Positions 32,479 to 43,942 of a stretch of DNA of 64,000 bases are shown one piece after another. Position numbers and translations under genes: made by a program. Location: NCBI GenBank assembly GCA_950295325.1, contig OX485808.1, positions 4,220,501-4,284,500 on the forward strand, in the 5' to 3' direction. This DNA is from Polytrichum commune (taxonomy: Eukaryota > Streptophyta > Polytrichopsida > Polytrichales > Polytrichaceae). The notes below the pieces were generated by a model. The model did no database searches. It worked only from the letters and a program-made list of their open reading frames with translations, and was not told the DNA's origin. Within the stretch, counting starts at the first letter, position 1, and each line of letters begins with the position of its first letter.

Positions 32479-35400
32479 ATGCAGATACCTATGTGTGCCA
32501 CCTGGGCGCCAAAACATTGCATCCTGTCCTCTTTAAGCTCCCTGCAAGGCACACGACTCGAAATTGCTGAAAATGTTTATTACAATAACCACGGGGGTTG
32601 TGGTTGTGCCTCTCGGCGGTCGCCGCCGGGGGTAGCATTTGCAGCGGCCAGCAACAAGCAGAAGAAGAAAGGGAAGGAGAAGCGGAAATCACCTGGCGGG
32701 ACATTAGGTCGAGGCTGGAGTTTTGATCAGCTGATGCTCGTGTGGGACGACGTGTTCGACAATGTCTGCGAGGATACTGAATTGGTGGCCAAAATGCGCA
32801 CGCTCGGGCAGAACGGATTGGAGAGGTACTTATGTTTCGAAGAAATTTAACCTTCTGTGCGCACTTGAGGCTTTTGGAACTGCTAAATTGCCCAACATGT
32901 CAAACATTGCCTTAAGGTTATGAGGAATGTTGAGGGTTTAGGGTTTCTGCTCCGATAGGATTGAAGAGGTATGTATATTGTCGAAGAATCTTAACCCTCT
33001 GTTGCGCAAATGAAACTTCGGGAATTGCTTAACATGACATCATGATAAATATGACAAACATTGCTTTAAAGATATCACGAACACTGAGGGTTAACATTTG
33101 TCAGGGCTTAATAGATTGGAGAGGTATGCATGTTGTCAAAGAAGGTTAACCCCCTTGCGCAAATGAATCTGATTGCCTTGAGGATATCATAATGTTGAGG
33201 GTTATTTTTGCTTCGAAAGGATTGGAGAGTTGTATATGTTGTCGAAGAAGGTAAATCCTCTGTTGCGCAATTTTCTATGTGTATTTCAATTTCACCCGAA
33301 TGAGAACTAGAGGAACAGACCACCACCCTGTTTTCGTACTCAATAAGTACTGAAGGAACCTAGATTCAAGTGTCCCTTATCAGCAAGAGAGCCCAAAGAT
33401 AGCAGCTCCTCGATAAGATCTTCAAAGGTAATACCAAAAGTAGTGCGAACAGAATTTCCGCAGGTGCTTAATGGCATCATTAATTTTAAGGTGTAAGGTA
33501 AAGGGTTAGTGTGTTTGTGCAAGTTGGCCACCCTCAGGTGTCAAACTTCGGGAACTGGTTAATCTCTCAACATGACAAACATTGTCTTTAGAATGCTTAT
33601 TTCAATTTCACCCATACGATCATCCTGTTTTCGCTCATTCTTCACTGAAGAAACCTTAAGATTCAATTGTCCCTTATCAGCGAGAGAGAGAGCTAAAAGG
33701 TAGTAGGTCACTAGTAACGTGTTCAAAGATAAAGCCAAATCAGTCCAAACAAAAATTGCTCAGGAATTTAAAGGCATCATAAATTTTGAGGGTTTAGGGT
33801 ATTGGCTCTGACGTTCTTCACTTTCTGCCCTTGTTGTTATAAGCTGACATGGAATGTCTCCTTGCTACACCATGGCCTGTCACTATAGCTGGGAAATCAG
33901 CATTGAACCATTTGCAAGTAAGCAATCAGCCTTGCTCATGTTGGAACTAAGTAGTGCTAACCTTCTTTCATGCATAAAAATAAGTAGTACAGGACGGTAA
34001 AATTCTCTTCTAAGTCATCATGACTTTTGACAGGGAGTTGATTGTTTTGCATATAAGATCTTCCATGGTTGGTATGTTTTTGGTGCATGCTTGGAAGTAG
34101 TGTGGAGGTTTGAATGCAGAACATAGAACATTCTATGTCTGTTCATGGAGGGTCAAACTCATATTGGCATGTCAAGAGGTGCTAAAATGAGTTTGACCTT
34201 TGATGAACCCAAATAGATTGCTCTTTATTCAAATTCAAACACTGCCTTCAAACATCCACCACAAGTGGAAAGAAATTACTGATTTTGTATTTGAAACAAC
34301 CAATTGAGAATTATAGTGGACCAGCTCCCGACAAAAAGATCCAACTTGTGGGAAGGATAACTCTATTGTGTCTGTTTCTTGGACATTTCAGTTTCACAAA
34401 ATGAATTTCGTCATGGTCACGAAGCTCGTTCAAACTACCTCTCATGCTCACCACTTAAAATTTCTCTTTGGTTACAATGGCACTGCAGATATGGATCAGG
34501 ATGTGTGTTACTGCAAGAATTTGTGCGCACACTTCCAAGAGGGTCAGCCAGTGGGTTCAGTAATCACTCTCGTCGGAGTAGTAGTAAAGACACAGACGAG
34601 CCTCCCGCGTACTCGACCTTGTTATCGACAATTGAATATGTTCCACGCACCTTTGTGAACGATCCTTCTCTTGCACCTGAAGAAATTCCATCTGCACTGG
34701 ATGGAACGAATATGAATGGAGCGCATGTAGTGGATGTGACTGCTCAGGTGGGTTCTATTTTCTAAACACATTTTGTTGGAGGGTGTGCACATTTTCTTAT
34801 CGTCAAACAGACATGAAAATCAGTAGTAGCATACTTGAGTGGTGTATAATGGTTGTTCTCCCTAGATGAGCATCTTGGAGTATACACACGGTGAGAATTG
34901 GCAAGGTCTTTAAGTTCAATCTTGGTTGATGGGAGAAGACTTTGTTCAAAGGTAGGTTCCAATGAGATGTTGACTAATGAGTGTTTGCCACTTGACTATG
35001 CTTGGCATTCATGTATGTTCTCAAGGACCTTGGAAACTATTTTTGAAGCTTAAATAGAAAGAGTGCGTCCTTACACATGCTTAAGAATGCCATGGTTGGT
35101 TGGACATAGAAAATAGCAGAGGTTCTGCCAGGAAGCAAAGTGTGTTTATTTATGGGTTCAGCCAATTCTTCTTCTGCATTTAAATTGTTGCTTTGTCCAC
35201 AATATTGATTTGATTTCAAATACATCAGAACATTCTCTCTCATCCACACTGATTGCTTGCCTGCACAAGGGCATGTGTGTATCTAATTTGCAGTAACTGC
35301 AATCAAATAGGTTGAATTTACAAATATCAAAGGAGGGCTGGAGCTTATGTAGGGCCATTGATCTCCATTTTGAAGGTCAAATGGGCTCCGTATGGTAAAT

Positions 35401-36312
35401 TGAGAGCCGCTCATAGACTCTTTTTAGGTCTCTGTAACCTTCCCAATTGAAAGGGTTGTGCAAAGATGACTCAATAGGTTTACTTGTCAGGCTGTAAATT
35501 TCACCGTGTGGATCCCGAATAGCTGTTTATCTGATAGCTCTTGTTCAGTACTTAGGGATAGTAATTCCCTTAATGAACACTTATTCCATCAGTGTATGTA
35601 AACGCAGCAATTCAAACAATAACCTTTGAAAGGACATCTGTCCTCCTTTACACTTCCTAACTCACTTCACAAAGTATTTCCTGTACCAGGTCACCTCACA
35701 AACTCTTGAGGTCTCTGATACCATCCCAATTAATATATGGTTGTGCAAAGACGACTCAACAATTACTTTGTCAGGCTGTAACTTTTATGAAACCAGGTTC
35801 TCTAACTATTTCTCTGGTGGCTGTTATCTAATACATAGGGATAGTCTTTTCTTCAATGAACGCTTGTTCCATCAGTGTAGGTAAACCCAGCAATTCAATT
35901 AATAACCTTTGAGAGAACGTCAGTCTTTCTTTACATTTCCTACTAACTCACTTCACAAATATGTTTCATAATCCAGGTCTCCCCAGATATTCCTCTTGTG
36001 AAGAAAGGGAACCTCATTGCACTTTTGCGCGGTATGGATCGAACGCGTATATTGGGGCTAACTGCTGACGAGGCCAGCACCGTAGTTGCAGAAAATGAGT
36101 CAGTGACACCTGCAGCAGTTGATGCAGGTGGGGAGAAACCCTACAACCCAAGAAATGGAGAGTTGGTGCTGATGCTGGCAGTGGTAGTTGATAACCAGCC
36201 AGCCGTTGGGGCCGACATAATCAGAGCAATTCCTGCAGGCACAAAGTCAGAGGATGGCGAGGAGTTATGGAAGTTTGAGGTGAGGGATTTCCATACCTTA
36301 CCAATACCGTAG
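32479..36312 (+). CDS. uncharacterised protein, three exons, plastid-type N-terminus
   Basis: Exons are 32479-32825, 34489-34747 and 35977-36279; reading on past the last donor gives a stop at 36310-36312 (313 residues). Junction phases agree: GAG-AG joins A-TAT, and CAG joins GTC. The start is the first ATG after an in-frame stop. Residues ~1-65 are rich in Ser/Ala/Cys, poor in acid and suggest an organelle transit peptide, followed by a Lys-rich patch (KQKKKGKEKRK). Then comes GRGWSFDQLMLVWDDVF, a Ser-rich linker, and a hydrophobic C-terminal segment (KKGNLIALLRGMDR; LVLMLAVVVDNQPAVGADI). I do not recognise the family. The 3' end is uncertain: 36279 is a good donor (GAG/GTGAGG), so a further exon is possible. 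Both introns carry tandem duplications that include copies of the splice sites. Confidence 0.6.
32812..33250. repeat. tandem duplication of the exon 1/intron 1 junction, four units
   Basis: The junction sequence GGATTGGAGAG/GTACTT recurs at about 32957, 33111 and 33216 (GGATTGAAGAG/GTATGT, AGATTGGAGAG/GTATGC, GGATTGGAGAGTTGTAT). Each copy is followed by GTCGAAGAA, TTAACC(C)TCTGTTGCGCA and GAGGGTT-like blocks. Two copies keep an intact GT donor (32969, 33124). Confidence 0.8.
33281..33790. repeat. second tandem duplication in the same intron, two units of ~310 bp
   Basis: TATTTCAATTTCACCC, CCTGTTTTCG, GATTCAAKTGTCCCTTATCA, TCTTCAAAG/GTTCAAAGA and GGCATCATWAATTTT occur near 33281-33495 and again near 33598-33790. 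Confidence 0.75.
35426..35990. repeat. tandem duplication including the exon 3 acceptor
   Basis: AGGTCTCTG begins both units (35426 and 35709). They share TTGTGCAAAGAYGACTCAA, TTTGTCAGGCTGTAA, TTCCATCAGTGTA, CAGCAATTCAA and CTCACTTCACAAA. Unit 1 ends with CCAG/GTCACCTCACA (AG at 35688-35689), a copy of the real acceptor and exon head CCAG/GTCTCCCCAGA (AG at 35975-35976). Confidence 0.8.
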
Positions 36313-38464
36313 TGTGTTGTATGGTACAACACTTTGAGTGCCGAATGCTCTTTTCCACGTTGGATTGAACATGATCTTGGCCAATGTGGATACAACACAT
36401 GGCAATTTCTTCCCAAAAAGAATTATTTTGTGTTGATCCAGACATCACTCTACGGTATGAACTAGGTGACGGGTGTGAGGAGCCCTGACACAGGTTGTAG
36501 TAACTGCCCAGCCTATCGAGCCGCGGTAACGGAGACATGAACTGGGTGCCTACTACAGTCGATAGTAGGGCGACACGTGTCTATCACTGGATGTAGTGGT
36601 CAAGCCGTGGCATGGTCATCAATTATGGATAATGATGTGTCTCCTGGTATGCAATCGGAACAGATATGTCAGAAAAACAACAAAACTAGTGCAAATTGTG
36701 CTTGATCTGAACTAACTCAGGTTTTTCAGATTTAGAGAAATTGAGGTGGGAGAAATTGATGTGAGGTGAGGTGGATGAACGTTTAGAGTAGCAATTCAAA
36801 CAGTGGGATACTGTTTTAGGAGGCTTGCAGAATAGCTTGCAGTTGTACTAAAAAGTACAGCTGTAAAGTTATTGAGATGAGCAACTTTAAAATTATTCAT
36901 TGCACATGAAGTAAATAGATTAGTGAGTGGATAAAACAGGCTCTGCAGTAACTTATGGTGATGTTGGTCCTTGGGTCATGCAATTCTTTTTACATGGTGG
37001 ATCCCTACTTATGGTCTTCATCAGCCAGCGACAGAAGTTGATTGTCAGTTGGTGTTGAAAATCTAGTGACCTGATGTTGTTAATCTTGTCACAAAGATAG
37101 TGCTCACTTTGTAGGTTGACATATTTTTCAGTGATGCAAGAAATATCTAATGTAGTATGGCATTAAAATTGGTGTGCCATACTAATTAGAGTGGTCTTCA
37201 TGACTTGTCATGTGGCACCAAGTGTTGTGTGACACCCTCTCTAGTTACCACCCAGTGATTGTCAGACAACTAATGTGAAATGATGACAATTATTGTGGGC
37301 CACAGTAAAACAGATGTTTAGTGTAGTGTTCTGAGACTTGGTATACTGGTAGTGTTACCTGGATGAAGAAAGTGCGTACTATGAATTCCCTGAAATAATA
37401 TACACACACAAGAATTTCAGGGGATCTCATATGAGATTTTCACCTACTGGCTTGGAAAGTAAATTGCGCTCTCTTTTACAAATTGGCATGTGGAAGTCTA
37501 CAGTTATATACACTACTGTACGTTACAATCCGTTTGGGACACCCTTGTGATGAAATAATCAATTTTCAAGGTGCCAAGTGGGATTCATAACCACTCTTAA
37601 ATAATGGGAACATGACATTTTGTCACTTAGAAATTTAGGCGTTCATGGGTAGATTCGATTATGTACAAAACGGACAGGCACATAGGGTATCTGTACTAAA
37701 CTATTAACTTTTAACCCACCCCATAACTTGCAAAATGATGGACGTATGGAAAGCATGGTGTTAAGGAAAATTACCTTTTTGGACTGGTAGCAGTACTAAC
37801 AAATTTAACTGCCGCCAAATTGGATCCCCCTCATTGACACATGATGTCTCTCATTGCAATGTGTCCATAGCTCGTGGATTATTGTGCTGTGATATATTTG
37901 TGATAATACGAGAGGTGGTAAATTGCACCATCTGCTACAAGATCAAAGTATCATTGGCAGGCATACAAACTGAGTAAGGTTTGACATTTTCTTCACATGA
38001 AAATTGAATTTCAAGGATTGCCTTCGTAAGTTTGACATTTGCTGGGCATGGCTCTATTTTGATAGAATCATTTGCAAAGCCTTTTCCATTGACACCTGCT
38101 TCATGGAATCTAAGATGAATAAAGAAGTGCAGCAATATACCTGTTAGACAGGCACCTTAAATCCTGTAGCGTGTCCGGCATTGGCGATGATCAGAGTTTT
38201 CAGCTGCGACACATTTTGCCTTCATCAGTGGAAAATCGGGGTCTGCAGTTGATGAGATTTGTGCAGATGTTATGCAATTTATGTCCAAGGTCAAGGAGGG
38301 TTACTGAAGACTGTTGATATGGGTTGGACATTGAATTTCTACCAACTTGAAGTTTTGGAGCAGATGTTAGTGACTTCAATAACATACTATGAGTGCATCA
38401 AAATTCAAACCACCAGGGTTATGCCAAATCCCGATACTTTCTGAAATTAAATGGTGCATGCCTG
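36313..38464. other. intergenic between convergent genes
   Basis: No clear exon. A GC-richer patch at 36440-36620 has no coding support. Terminal parts of either flanking gene may lie here: the last exon of the 32479 gene on plus, or 3' exons of the Sel1 gene on minus. Confidence 0.4.
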
Positions 38465-39454
38465 TGTAGTTCAATGAAGCGAGGACACTGCGAGCCTCGT
38501 GGTCTGTTTCCGCTGCCTTTTGAAGCCATGTTATCCCCTGTTTGTAACAGCTAAAAAATAAGTTAGCTTGTTGCTCCTAGATTTTTGCACTATTTCTTCA
38601 ATGCTCTCTGACTACACCAATGCAATATGGTGTTGAATTGGGCCCAGGGAGATCACTCTCAATGTATTAAGAAACACGTGCAAAAAACTACAGGATGGAA
38701 TAAAATCTGAAGGAGTAAAATATCTTTTAAATCGACATAAATATAGGGCACTAGGAATTTTTTCTTGAGAATATACTAGACTTATCCAAAAAAACCATCA
38801 AACATATGGAATCTCCCATGGATATTACTTCATAGCCCCTCTAGAAAATGCCCTTTTATCACATGTGGTTCATGTCCCTATAAGGGAATCAGGTGCACAT
38901 TCATAGAAAAGGAGGTCAAGCTTCCAACACCCATGAATTGGTTACATCATTTCAAGATCATGTAAAAATTTCTTAAATTTTATTTAATCTTGTTGTAAAG
39001 TTCAGGAAGTACAAACAACAACACTTATAGGTGTAATAAATTGCAAATTTGTAATATTCTTTAAATATGTGTGTGTGGTGGTGGTGGTGGGGGGGGGGGG
39101 TGTTTGGAGGTGGTAATTGATTTGTGTATTTTAATAACAACAATGATGCCAAGTATTTTTTAAAAGATTCACGAGTTTTGAGCAACCATGTGTTTATGTT
39201 ACAATTACCTCTTTGACATTGACCTCGGCTCCATAGCCAGAGCAAAGCATTTGGCCAACAAGGGTTTGCATCGCAACGTCACCACTTTTTGCACCTTTTA
39301 GAGTTTGTTCATACCAATGCTTCTCACAATGAGCCACCACGTCCCTCAATGGCACCGGCTGAGGGAACGTGTCGTGCTCAACCTCCGATTTCTTTTCACT
39401 TTTCTTCCCTCCAACCTTCCATTCTTCCTTGATCTTTCGCAAAATCTCTGTCAT
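38465..39454 (-). CDS. Sel1-like repeat protein, two exons seen, 3' end unresolved
   Basis: Exon 1 is 39454-39209 (82 codons from the ATG) and exon 2 starts at 38537. The junction is GAG/GTAATT to AAACAG/GGGATA, phase 0. The joined protein shows a short TPR/Sel1-type helical repeat: WYEQTLKGAKSGDVAMQTLVG, then GYGAEVNVKE, GITWLQKAAETDHEAR and SVLASLNYTG, matching the family pattern A-xx-G(D/H)-xx-Axx-LG-xx-G-G-xx-WL-KAA. Such repeats act as protein-interaction scaffolds. The N-terminus is basic and charged (EEWKVGGKKSEKK), without a signal peptide. After LNYTG, homology stops near 38465; the frame runs on to a stop without resemblance, so either more exons follow or the gene is truncated. Exon 2 is antisense to a short plus-strand frame I first considered for the upstream gene. 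Confidence 0.6.
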
Positions 39455-42400
39455 ACTTTTATTGTCATAAATTTCCGTATATTACGTGAAGTTGGGTTTG
39501 GAAAACCGGAATTTTTTTATCCTACCATGCTTATTTACAATGACAACCCTAAATTGTTCCATGATGATATATAATATATATCCCTTCTACATTCTCATTT
39601 TTCCTTGAAGTAATTTCCGATGGTTAAAATGCACCAAGTTTACCGATTCGGGCACGCATGTGTAGCTTATAAACAAACCTCTTAGTGGACTCCCTTTCAT
39701 GGTATTACCTTCCTAGTCAATGTATGCAAAGAACAACAAATTGAATCATCCCCTTGTCATCAAAAGGGAGAAGGTGAATATTTCATTGTAACAAGAGGCA
39801 AGATTGGTCTTTGGTATTTCTTCAAATTTTATATTTGTTTATGACGAAGAAAGCTGCTCTTTAGAGCCCTTTGCGTACGTCAAGGCTTGACATGCTCCCA
39901 CCAAACAATGAGAAGGAAGAAATTTGTTCTTCAAGTTTGAATCTTAAGACTCATATCAATCCTTTACCATTTCAAGCAAGTTTGATCCTATTAATCATAT
40001 ACCCACCCTCATTTTTTTGTTCGGATTCCTTGCTACTTGTGCTACATGGAGTCCCTTTAAGAACTCCACCTCATGGAATCTCAATAATTAAGTATTTGAG
40101 CAGGCTATTTATAACTCCTCCTCATTTGAGGATCCCATACATGATAATAATATCATTATATTGCATATCAACTAACAATGCAAGCTAAATGATTTACTAA
40201 GATGCAAAAAATGGTAAAATTGAGGGATGATTGTAATTAAATAGGCTCTACTTTAATCCTTAGAGCACATTATATATTTCATGCAACCATGGTTGGGGCT
40301 CATATAATGTCAACGGGTCTTCAATTCTAGAGGTAATTAAGAGGTCTTGAACTCTAATATGTAATTTGTATGACTTAGATCCCACTTGGCTATGTACACA
40401 ATTGACTTGAAAGGAACATGTTCAAAACTTGAAGGAATTTTTTGTGCAAATATCTTCAAAATAATATAATATTGAAGTTCCATATTGCATAAATTTTGGT
40501 ATTATAGGGATTTTTGAAATGAAGTTTTTTTTCACAAAAAGTTCAAATCAAACTAGTGTGAACTTAAAGATTGAAGATTTTCTTCTAAAACAAAATATTA
40601 CCCCCGGGGGTGGACTCTTCACACCACATACGAATTAACGTGAGTGTAAGTAGGGGTATCATTTGAGGCATTAGTGTACATAGTATACATAAGGGAGAGG
40701 TATTATTTTTCTATAATATGTGCATCTGAAAAGACCATTTAGGTTACCAATGTAGAGTCCCTGGGATATTACCATCATGAGTAAGAGAATTTTGTTAGGT
40801 GTCCCTCAAGCCATGACTCAAGTTTATAATTTGACGTGTAGGTTAAATGTGAAGGATATAAGTGACTGCATCTAATGAATGAGGGAGTTATTCATTACAA
40901 AACTCTTAAGGTTTGGAAAGCAATTTTCATACATTCAAATTTCATGTATGACACAAAATAACATATGTGGAACAACTTATTATGGCCACCCACAAGGAGA
41001 CTTTGAGTTCTAATATTTAGATGGCTTCTGCTCTAACTCATCATTTTCTCAAAAGAAGTGTAACTTCAAGAAATACTTGGATATTGTTACAAAGTGTTGG
41101 TTTTAGGTTATGTGTTGACCTTGGGCATAATACCTACCATATGTACTCATAAAACCCCACTTCATGAGTATGAGTAGTGCATTTGATTGCATGAACTACA
41201 ACAAGATTTGTGCTTTGATGAGATTTTGAGAAAAACCCTTTCCTTAATTCATTTACATGTAGGCTTCTTATGGACTGCTCAAACTTATTGTTAATCAAAT
41301 TTGAAGTGAATATATGGTCACTGCATTCTGCATATTTGCATTGACAACCTTCACCAAGTGCAAAGAAGTATGCACGTAAATACATGAAGAAGACATTATT
41401 TTCGGTATGGTTCCTCAACCTACATTTTCAATCAGGATTTGTGTTGTTGTTTTTCTTATAAGCTGTAAGCACAATAAAGTATACATACACCTATAATTTA
41501 ACAAAAACTTATTTTCTGTATTTTTCAAACCCTAGCTTTCTCAATCTGAATCAACGATTTGACATCATGATAAGCCACAGGCTATGTTATCCTCAATATG
41601 TGTATCTAAAACTAGTTGTTTTTTTTCTTCGCTTTACCAACATAATCATAAAAGTGAGATTGTTATGCCATACACATGCATCTTTGATTGTTCTCCATTT
41701 CTAGTCAACTGTTCATGAATAAACACTACAGGATAAAATGTATGCAATTGACCATGAACTACTACTAAACCTCCATTAGGTAGGAAATAAGGCAAATTTC
41801 AATGATGATGTGAATAAGTGAAGTTGACAGTTTAATACTTCTGTACTTATAGTGCAATAAGCACGACGACCTCTTGAATTCGGTCTCTTGAAATGCGATG
41901 TTCTTTGGGGTTTCCTGGACAACATTTAAGCTTCGCCTTATATCGCTTGCACTTTAACTGACATTATCATGAAGTTTTAAGACTTGTTGGGGGTGTACAG
42001 ATACATTTGTTTAGGTCCCATGTGATTTGATTGTTTGAACAACATCACCTCTTCACATCATCGTTGAGGTTCCAAGATAAGAGGAGCTCTAAACCCACTT
42101 GTTGAATGTTGATAATGGATCGTTCATTTTTGGTCAAATTAGGGTTTGTAGTTTGAAGTCGAGGGAAGTTGGAGTATGAAATGGTCGTTGATTTGGTAGC
42201 ATGCAATGGATGAAATTAGCATCTTTAATTGAAGTGTTAGTGGTGATGGAACATGTGTAAAATTTTATATGTCTAATATATATGCTATTTTTGTGGTTTC
42301 AATTAACAACAACAACATTATCAAGCTTCATGTTTTCTCACCCTAAGCATTTAAGGATAAATATGGCCAAAGGCAAGGAATAAACATGATGTAATTCTCA

Positions 42401-42986
42401 AATAACGATGGTATGAGGCTTAGTGATGTGGCAACGTCTGCATGGAACATGGCATCTTCCTTATTTAGAAAGGATTAGATAGCATGAGACTTAGCAATGT
42501 AACGTAAATTGTTTAGTTGTCTTGTAGGGTAAAATAGAAACCAAATAACACATGACGATTAAGAATTTTCATTTCTTTGCACCAATGGCATATGGTGCAG
42601 TAACAAGTGGAACATGTGTAATAAAATTCCACTTTCAACAATGTTGCCGGGGTGGCAATTCTCGTCTTGATATCATTTTTTAAAATCACTTCTAATGTAG
42701 CTCCTAATGACTTGATAGAGTTTTTTTATTTCACAAAGAGGAACCACATGATACTTGGAGGGGGCAATTGAGAGGAATCCATTGATAGTACTTGTTGATT
42801 GGATTAGAAAATTCTTACACTTTTGAATGTTGTTTTGGGAACTAGATAAAGATGCATTTTTTTGTTTTGTTGATAAAGTGGGGGTTGAATACCATCTAGA
42901 CTCCCTCCATGGGTGTTTATTTTCACTTCTAGAGAATTGTTTAATATTTGTAGCCACTCAAAATGCTTAATATAATACTAAAGGAG
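39455..42986. other. intergenic, no gene seen
   Basis: Low-GC sequence with no recognisable motif in any frame. A short palindrome CCCCCGGGGG is at about 40602, and a similar CCCCCGGGG is at about 9232. A G tract at about 39090-39100 lies just outside this stretch, inside the Sel1 gene intron. Confidence 0.45.
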
Positions 42987-43942
42987 TTCCAAAATAATCA
43001 TGCTTCTTTAAATGCATTTTAGTAGCTCCAAACAAAGTTTTAACTGACCCATGTGGGTGCTACAGATCGTTGCCATCCCGGACACCAACTTTTACAGTTG
43101 AAGGTGGATCACAAAGGACATTCTTGACATCGCACCAACAATTGTCATGACAAAACCCTAAAACAAGGCGAACACATCTAAAGTTGCAGCAAGAACGAGT
43201 TATGACAGTGAACAACATTATAGACCGTCCAAACCCATGGGTAAGTCTATTGTCATTTTTGAAAGCATCCATAATACTTGGTTACATTTGTGATCTTGAA
43301 AATGTCTTAAGATTTTCAAAACAACTCCAAAATAGTCACGCCTCTTTAAACTATTTTACAACCCTAAACGGCTCTAAACCAAGAATAACGTTGTTTAGAG
43401 AGTGCAATGTTGATCCTTGCCTAAAGTGGACCCGTTAATGCAACTCGACAGATGTGAAGGAAATCAGAGCGCGACTTATAAATTCATGTCCTACTACATA
43501 GATTCATATCCAACTTCAAGAAAAACTAGGATGGCCCAATATTCTTGTGCTCGTGACCGGAAATTCCATTAGCATGAGTTCCTTCTATAAATAAAGGAAT
43601 TGAACAACGTTACGGATTCAAAAGATGCACGCCGATCCCTGCGGGTGCTACAAAGAGATCTACTAAGTCGCCATCCCGGAGACCAACTTTTTCCACACTC
43701 ATGGATGACATGTGATGCGTTGATCCAAGTAGCATAGAAGTCCCAAAGTTTGTTTGCAGGGAGAGGAGAAGACACCCCTTGATAGAATCGAGGAACCGAT
43801 ACATGGGCGAGGAGTTTTAGGAATCTTACAATCCAGATCCAGCGATCGAGCATATTGAAAGATTGAGAGAAGTTGCCAATCCCAAATTAAAGTAGTTGCC
43901 CTCTAATTTGACATCTGAAGCGGCAGATTACTTGAGCTTATC
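42987..43942. other. intergenic with weak direct repeats upstream of ALIS
   Basis: TTCCAAAATAATCATGCTTC near 42989 and CTCCAAAATAGTCACGCCTC near 43325 begin diverged direct repeats. GCCATCCCGGACACCAACTTTT (split here as GCCATCCCGG and ACCAACTTTT) recurs near 43071 and 43671. No gene is called; this should include the ALIS promoter. Confidence 0.45.

Noticed and set aside
36440-36620. Possible terminal exon after 36279 (CACAG acceptor, VVVTAQPIEPR-stop)
   Set aside because: The phase fits, but the peptide is short and unsupported. Chance acceptors are common, so it is not included in the gene model.
38470-38523. Possible last exon of the plus-strand gene starting at 32479 (GTAG acceptor, FNEARTLRASWSVSAAF-stop, phase 0)
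   Set aside because: The same bases on the minus strand encode a clear Sel1 repeat (GITWLQKAAETDHEAR) joined in phase to an upstream exon. Family resemblance favours the minus strand, so the plus reading is probably an antisense accident.
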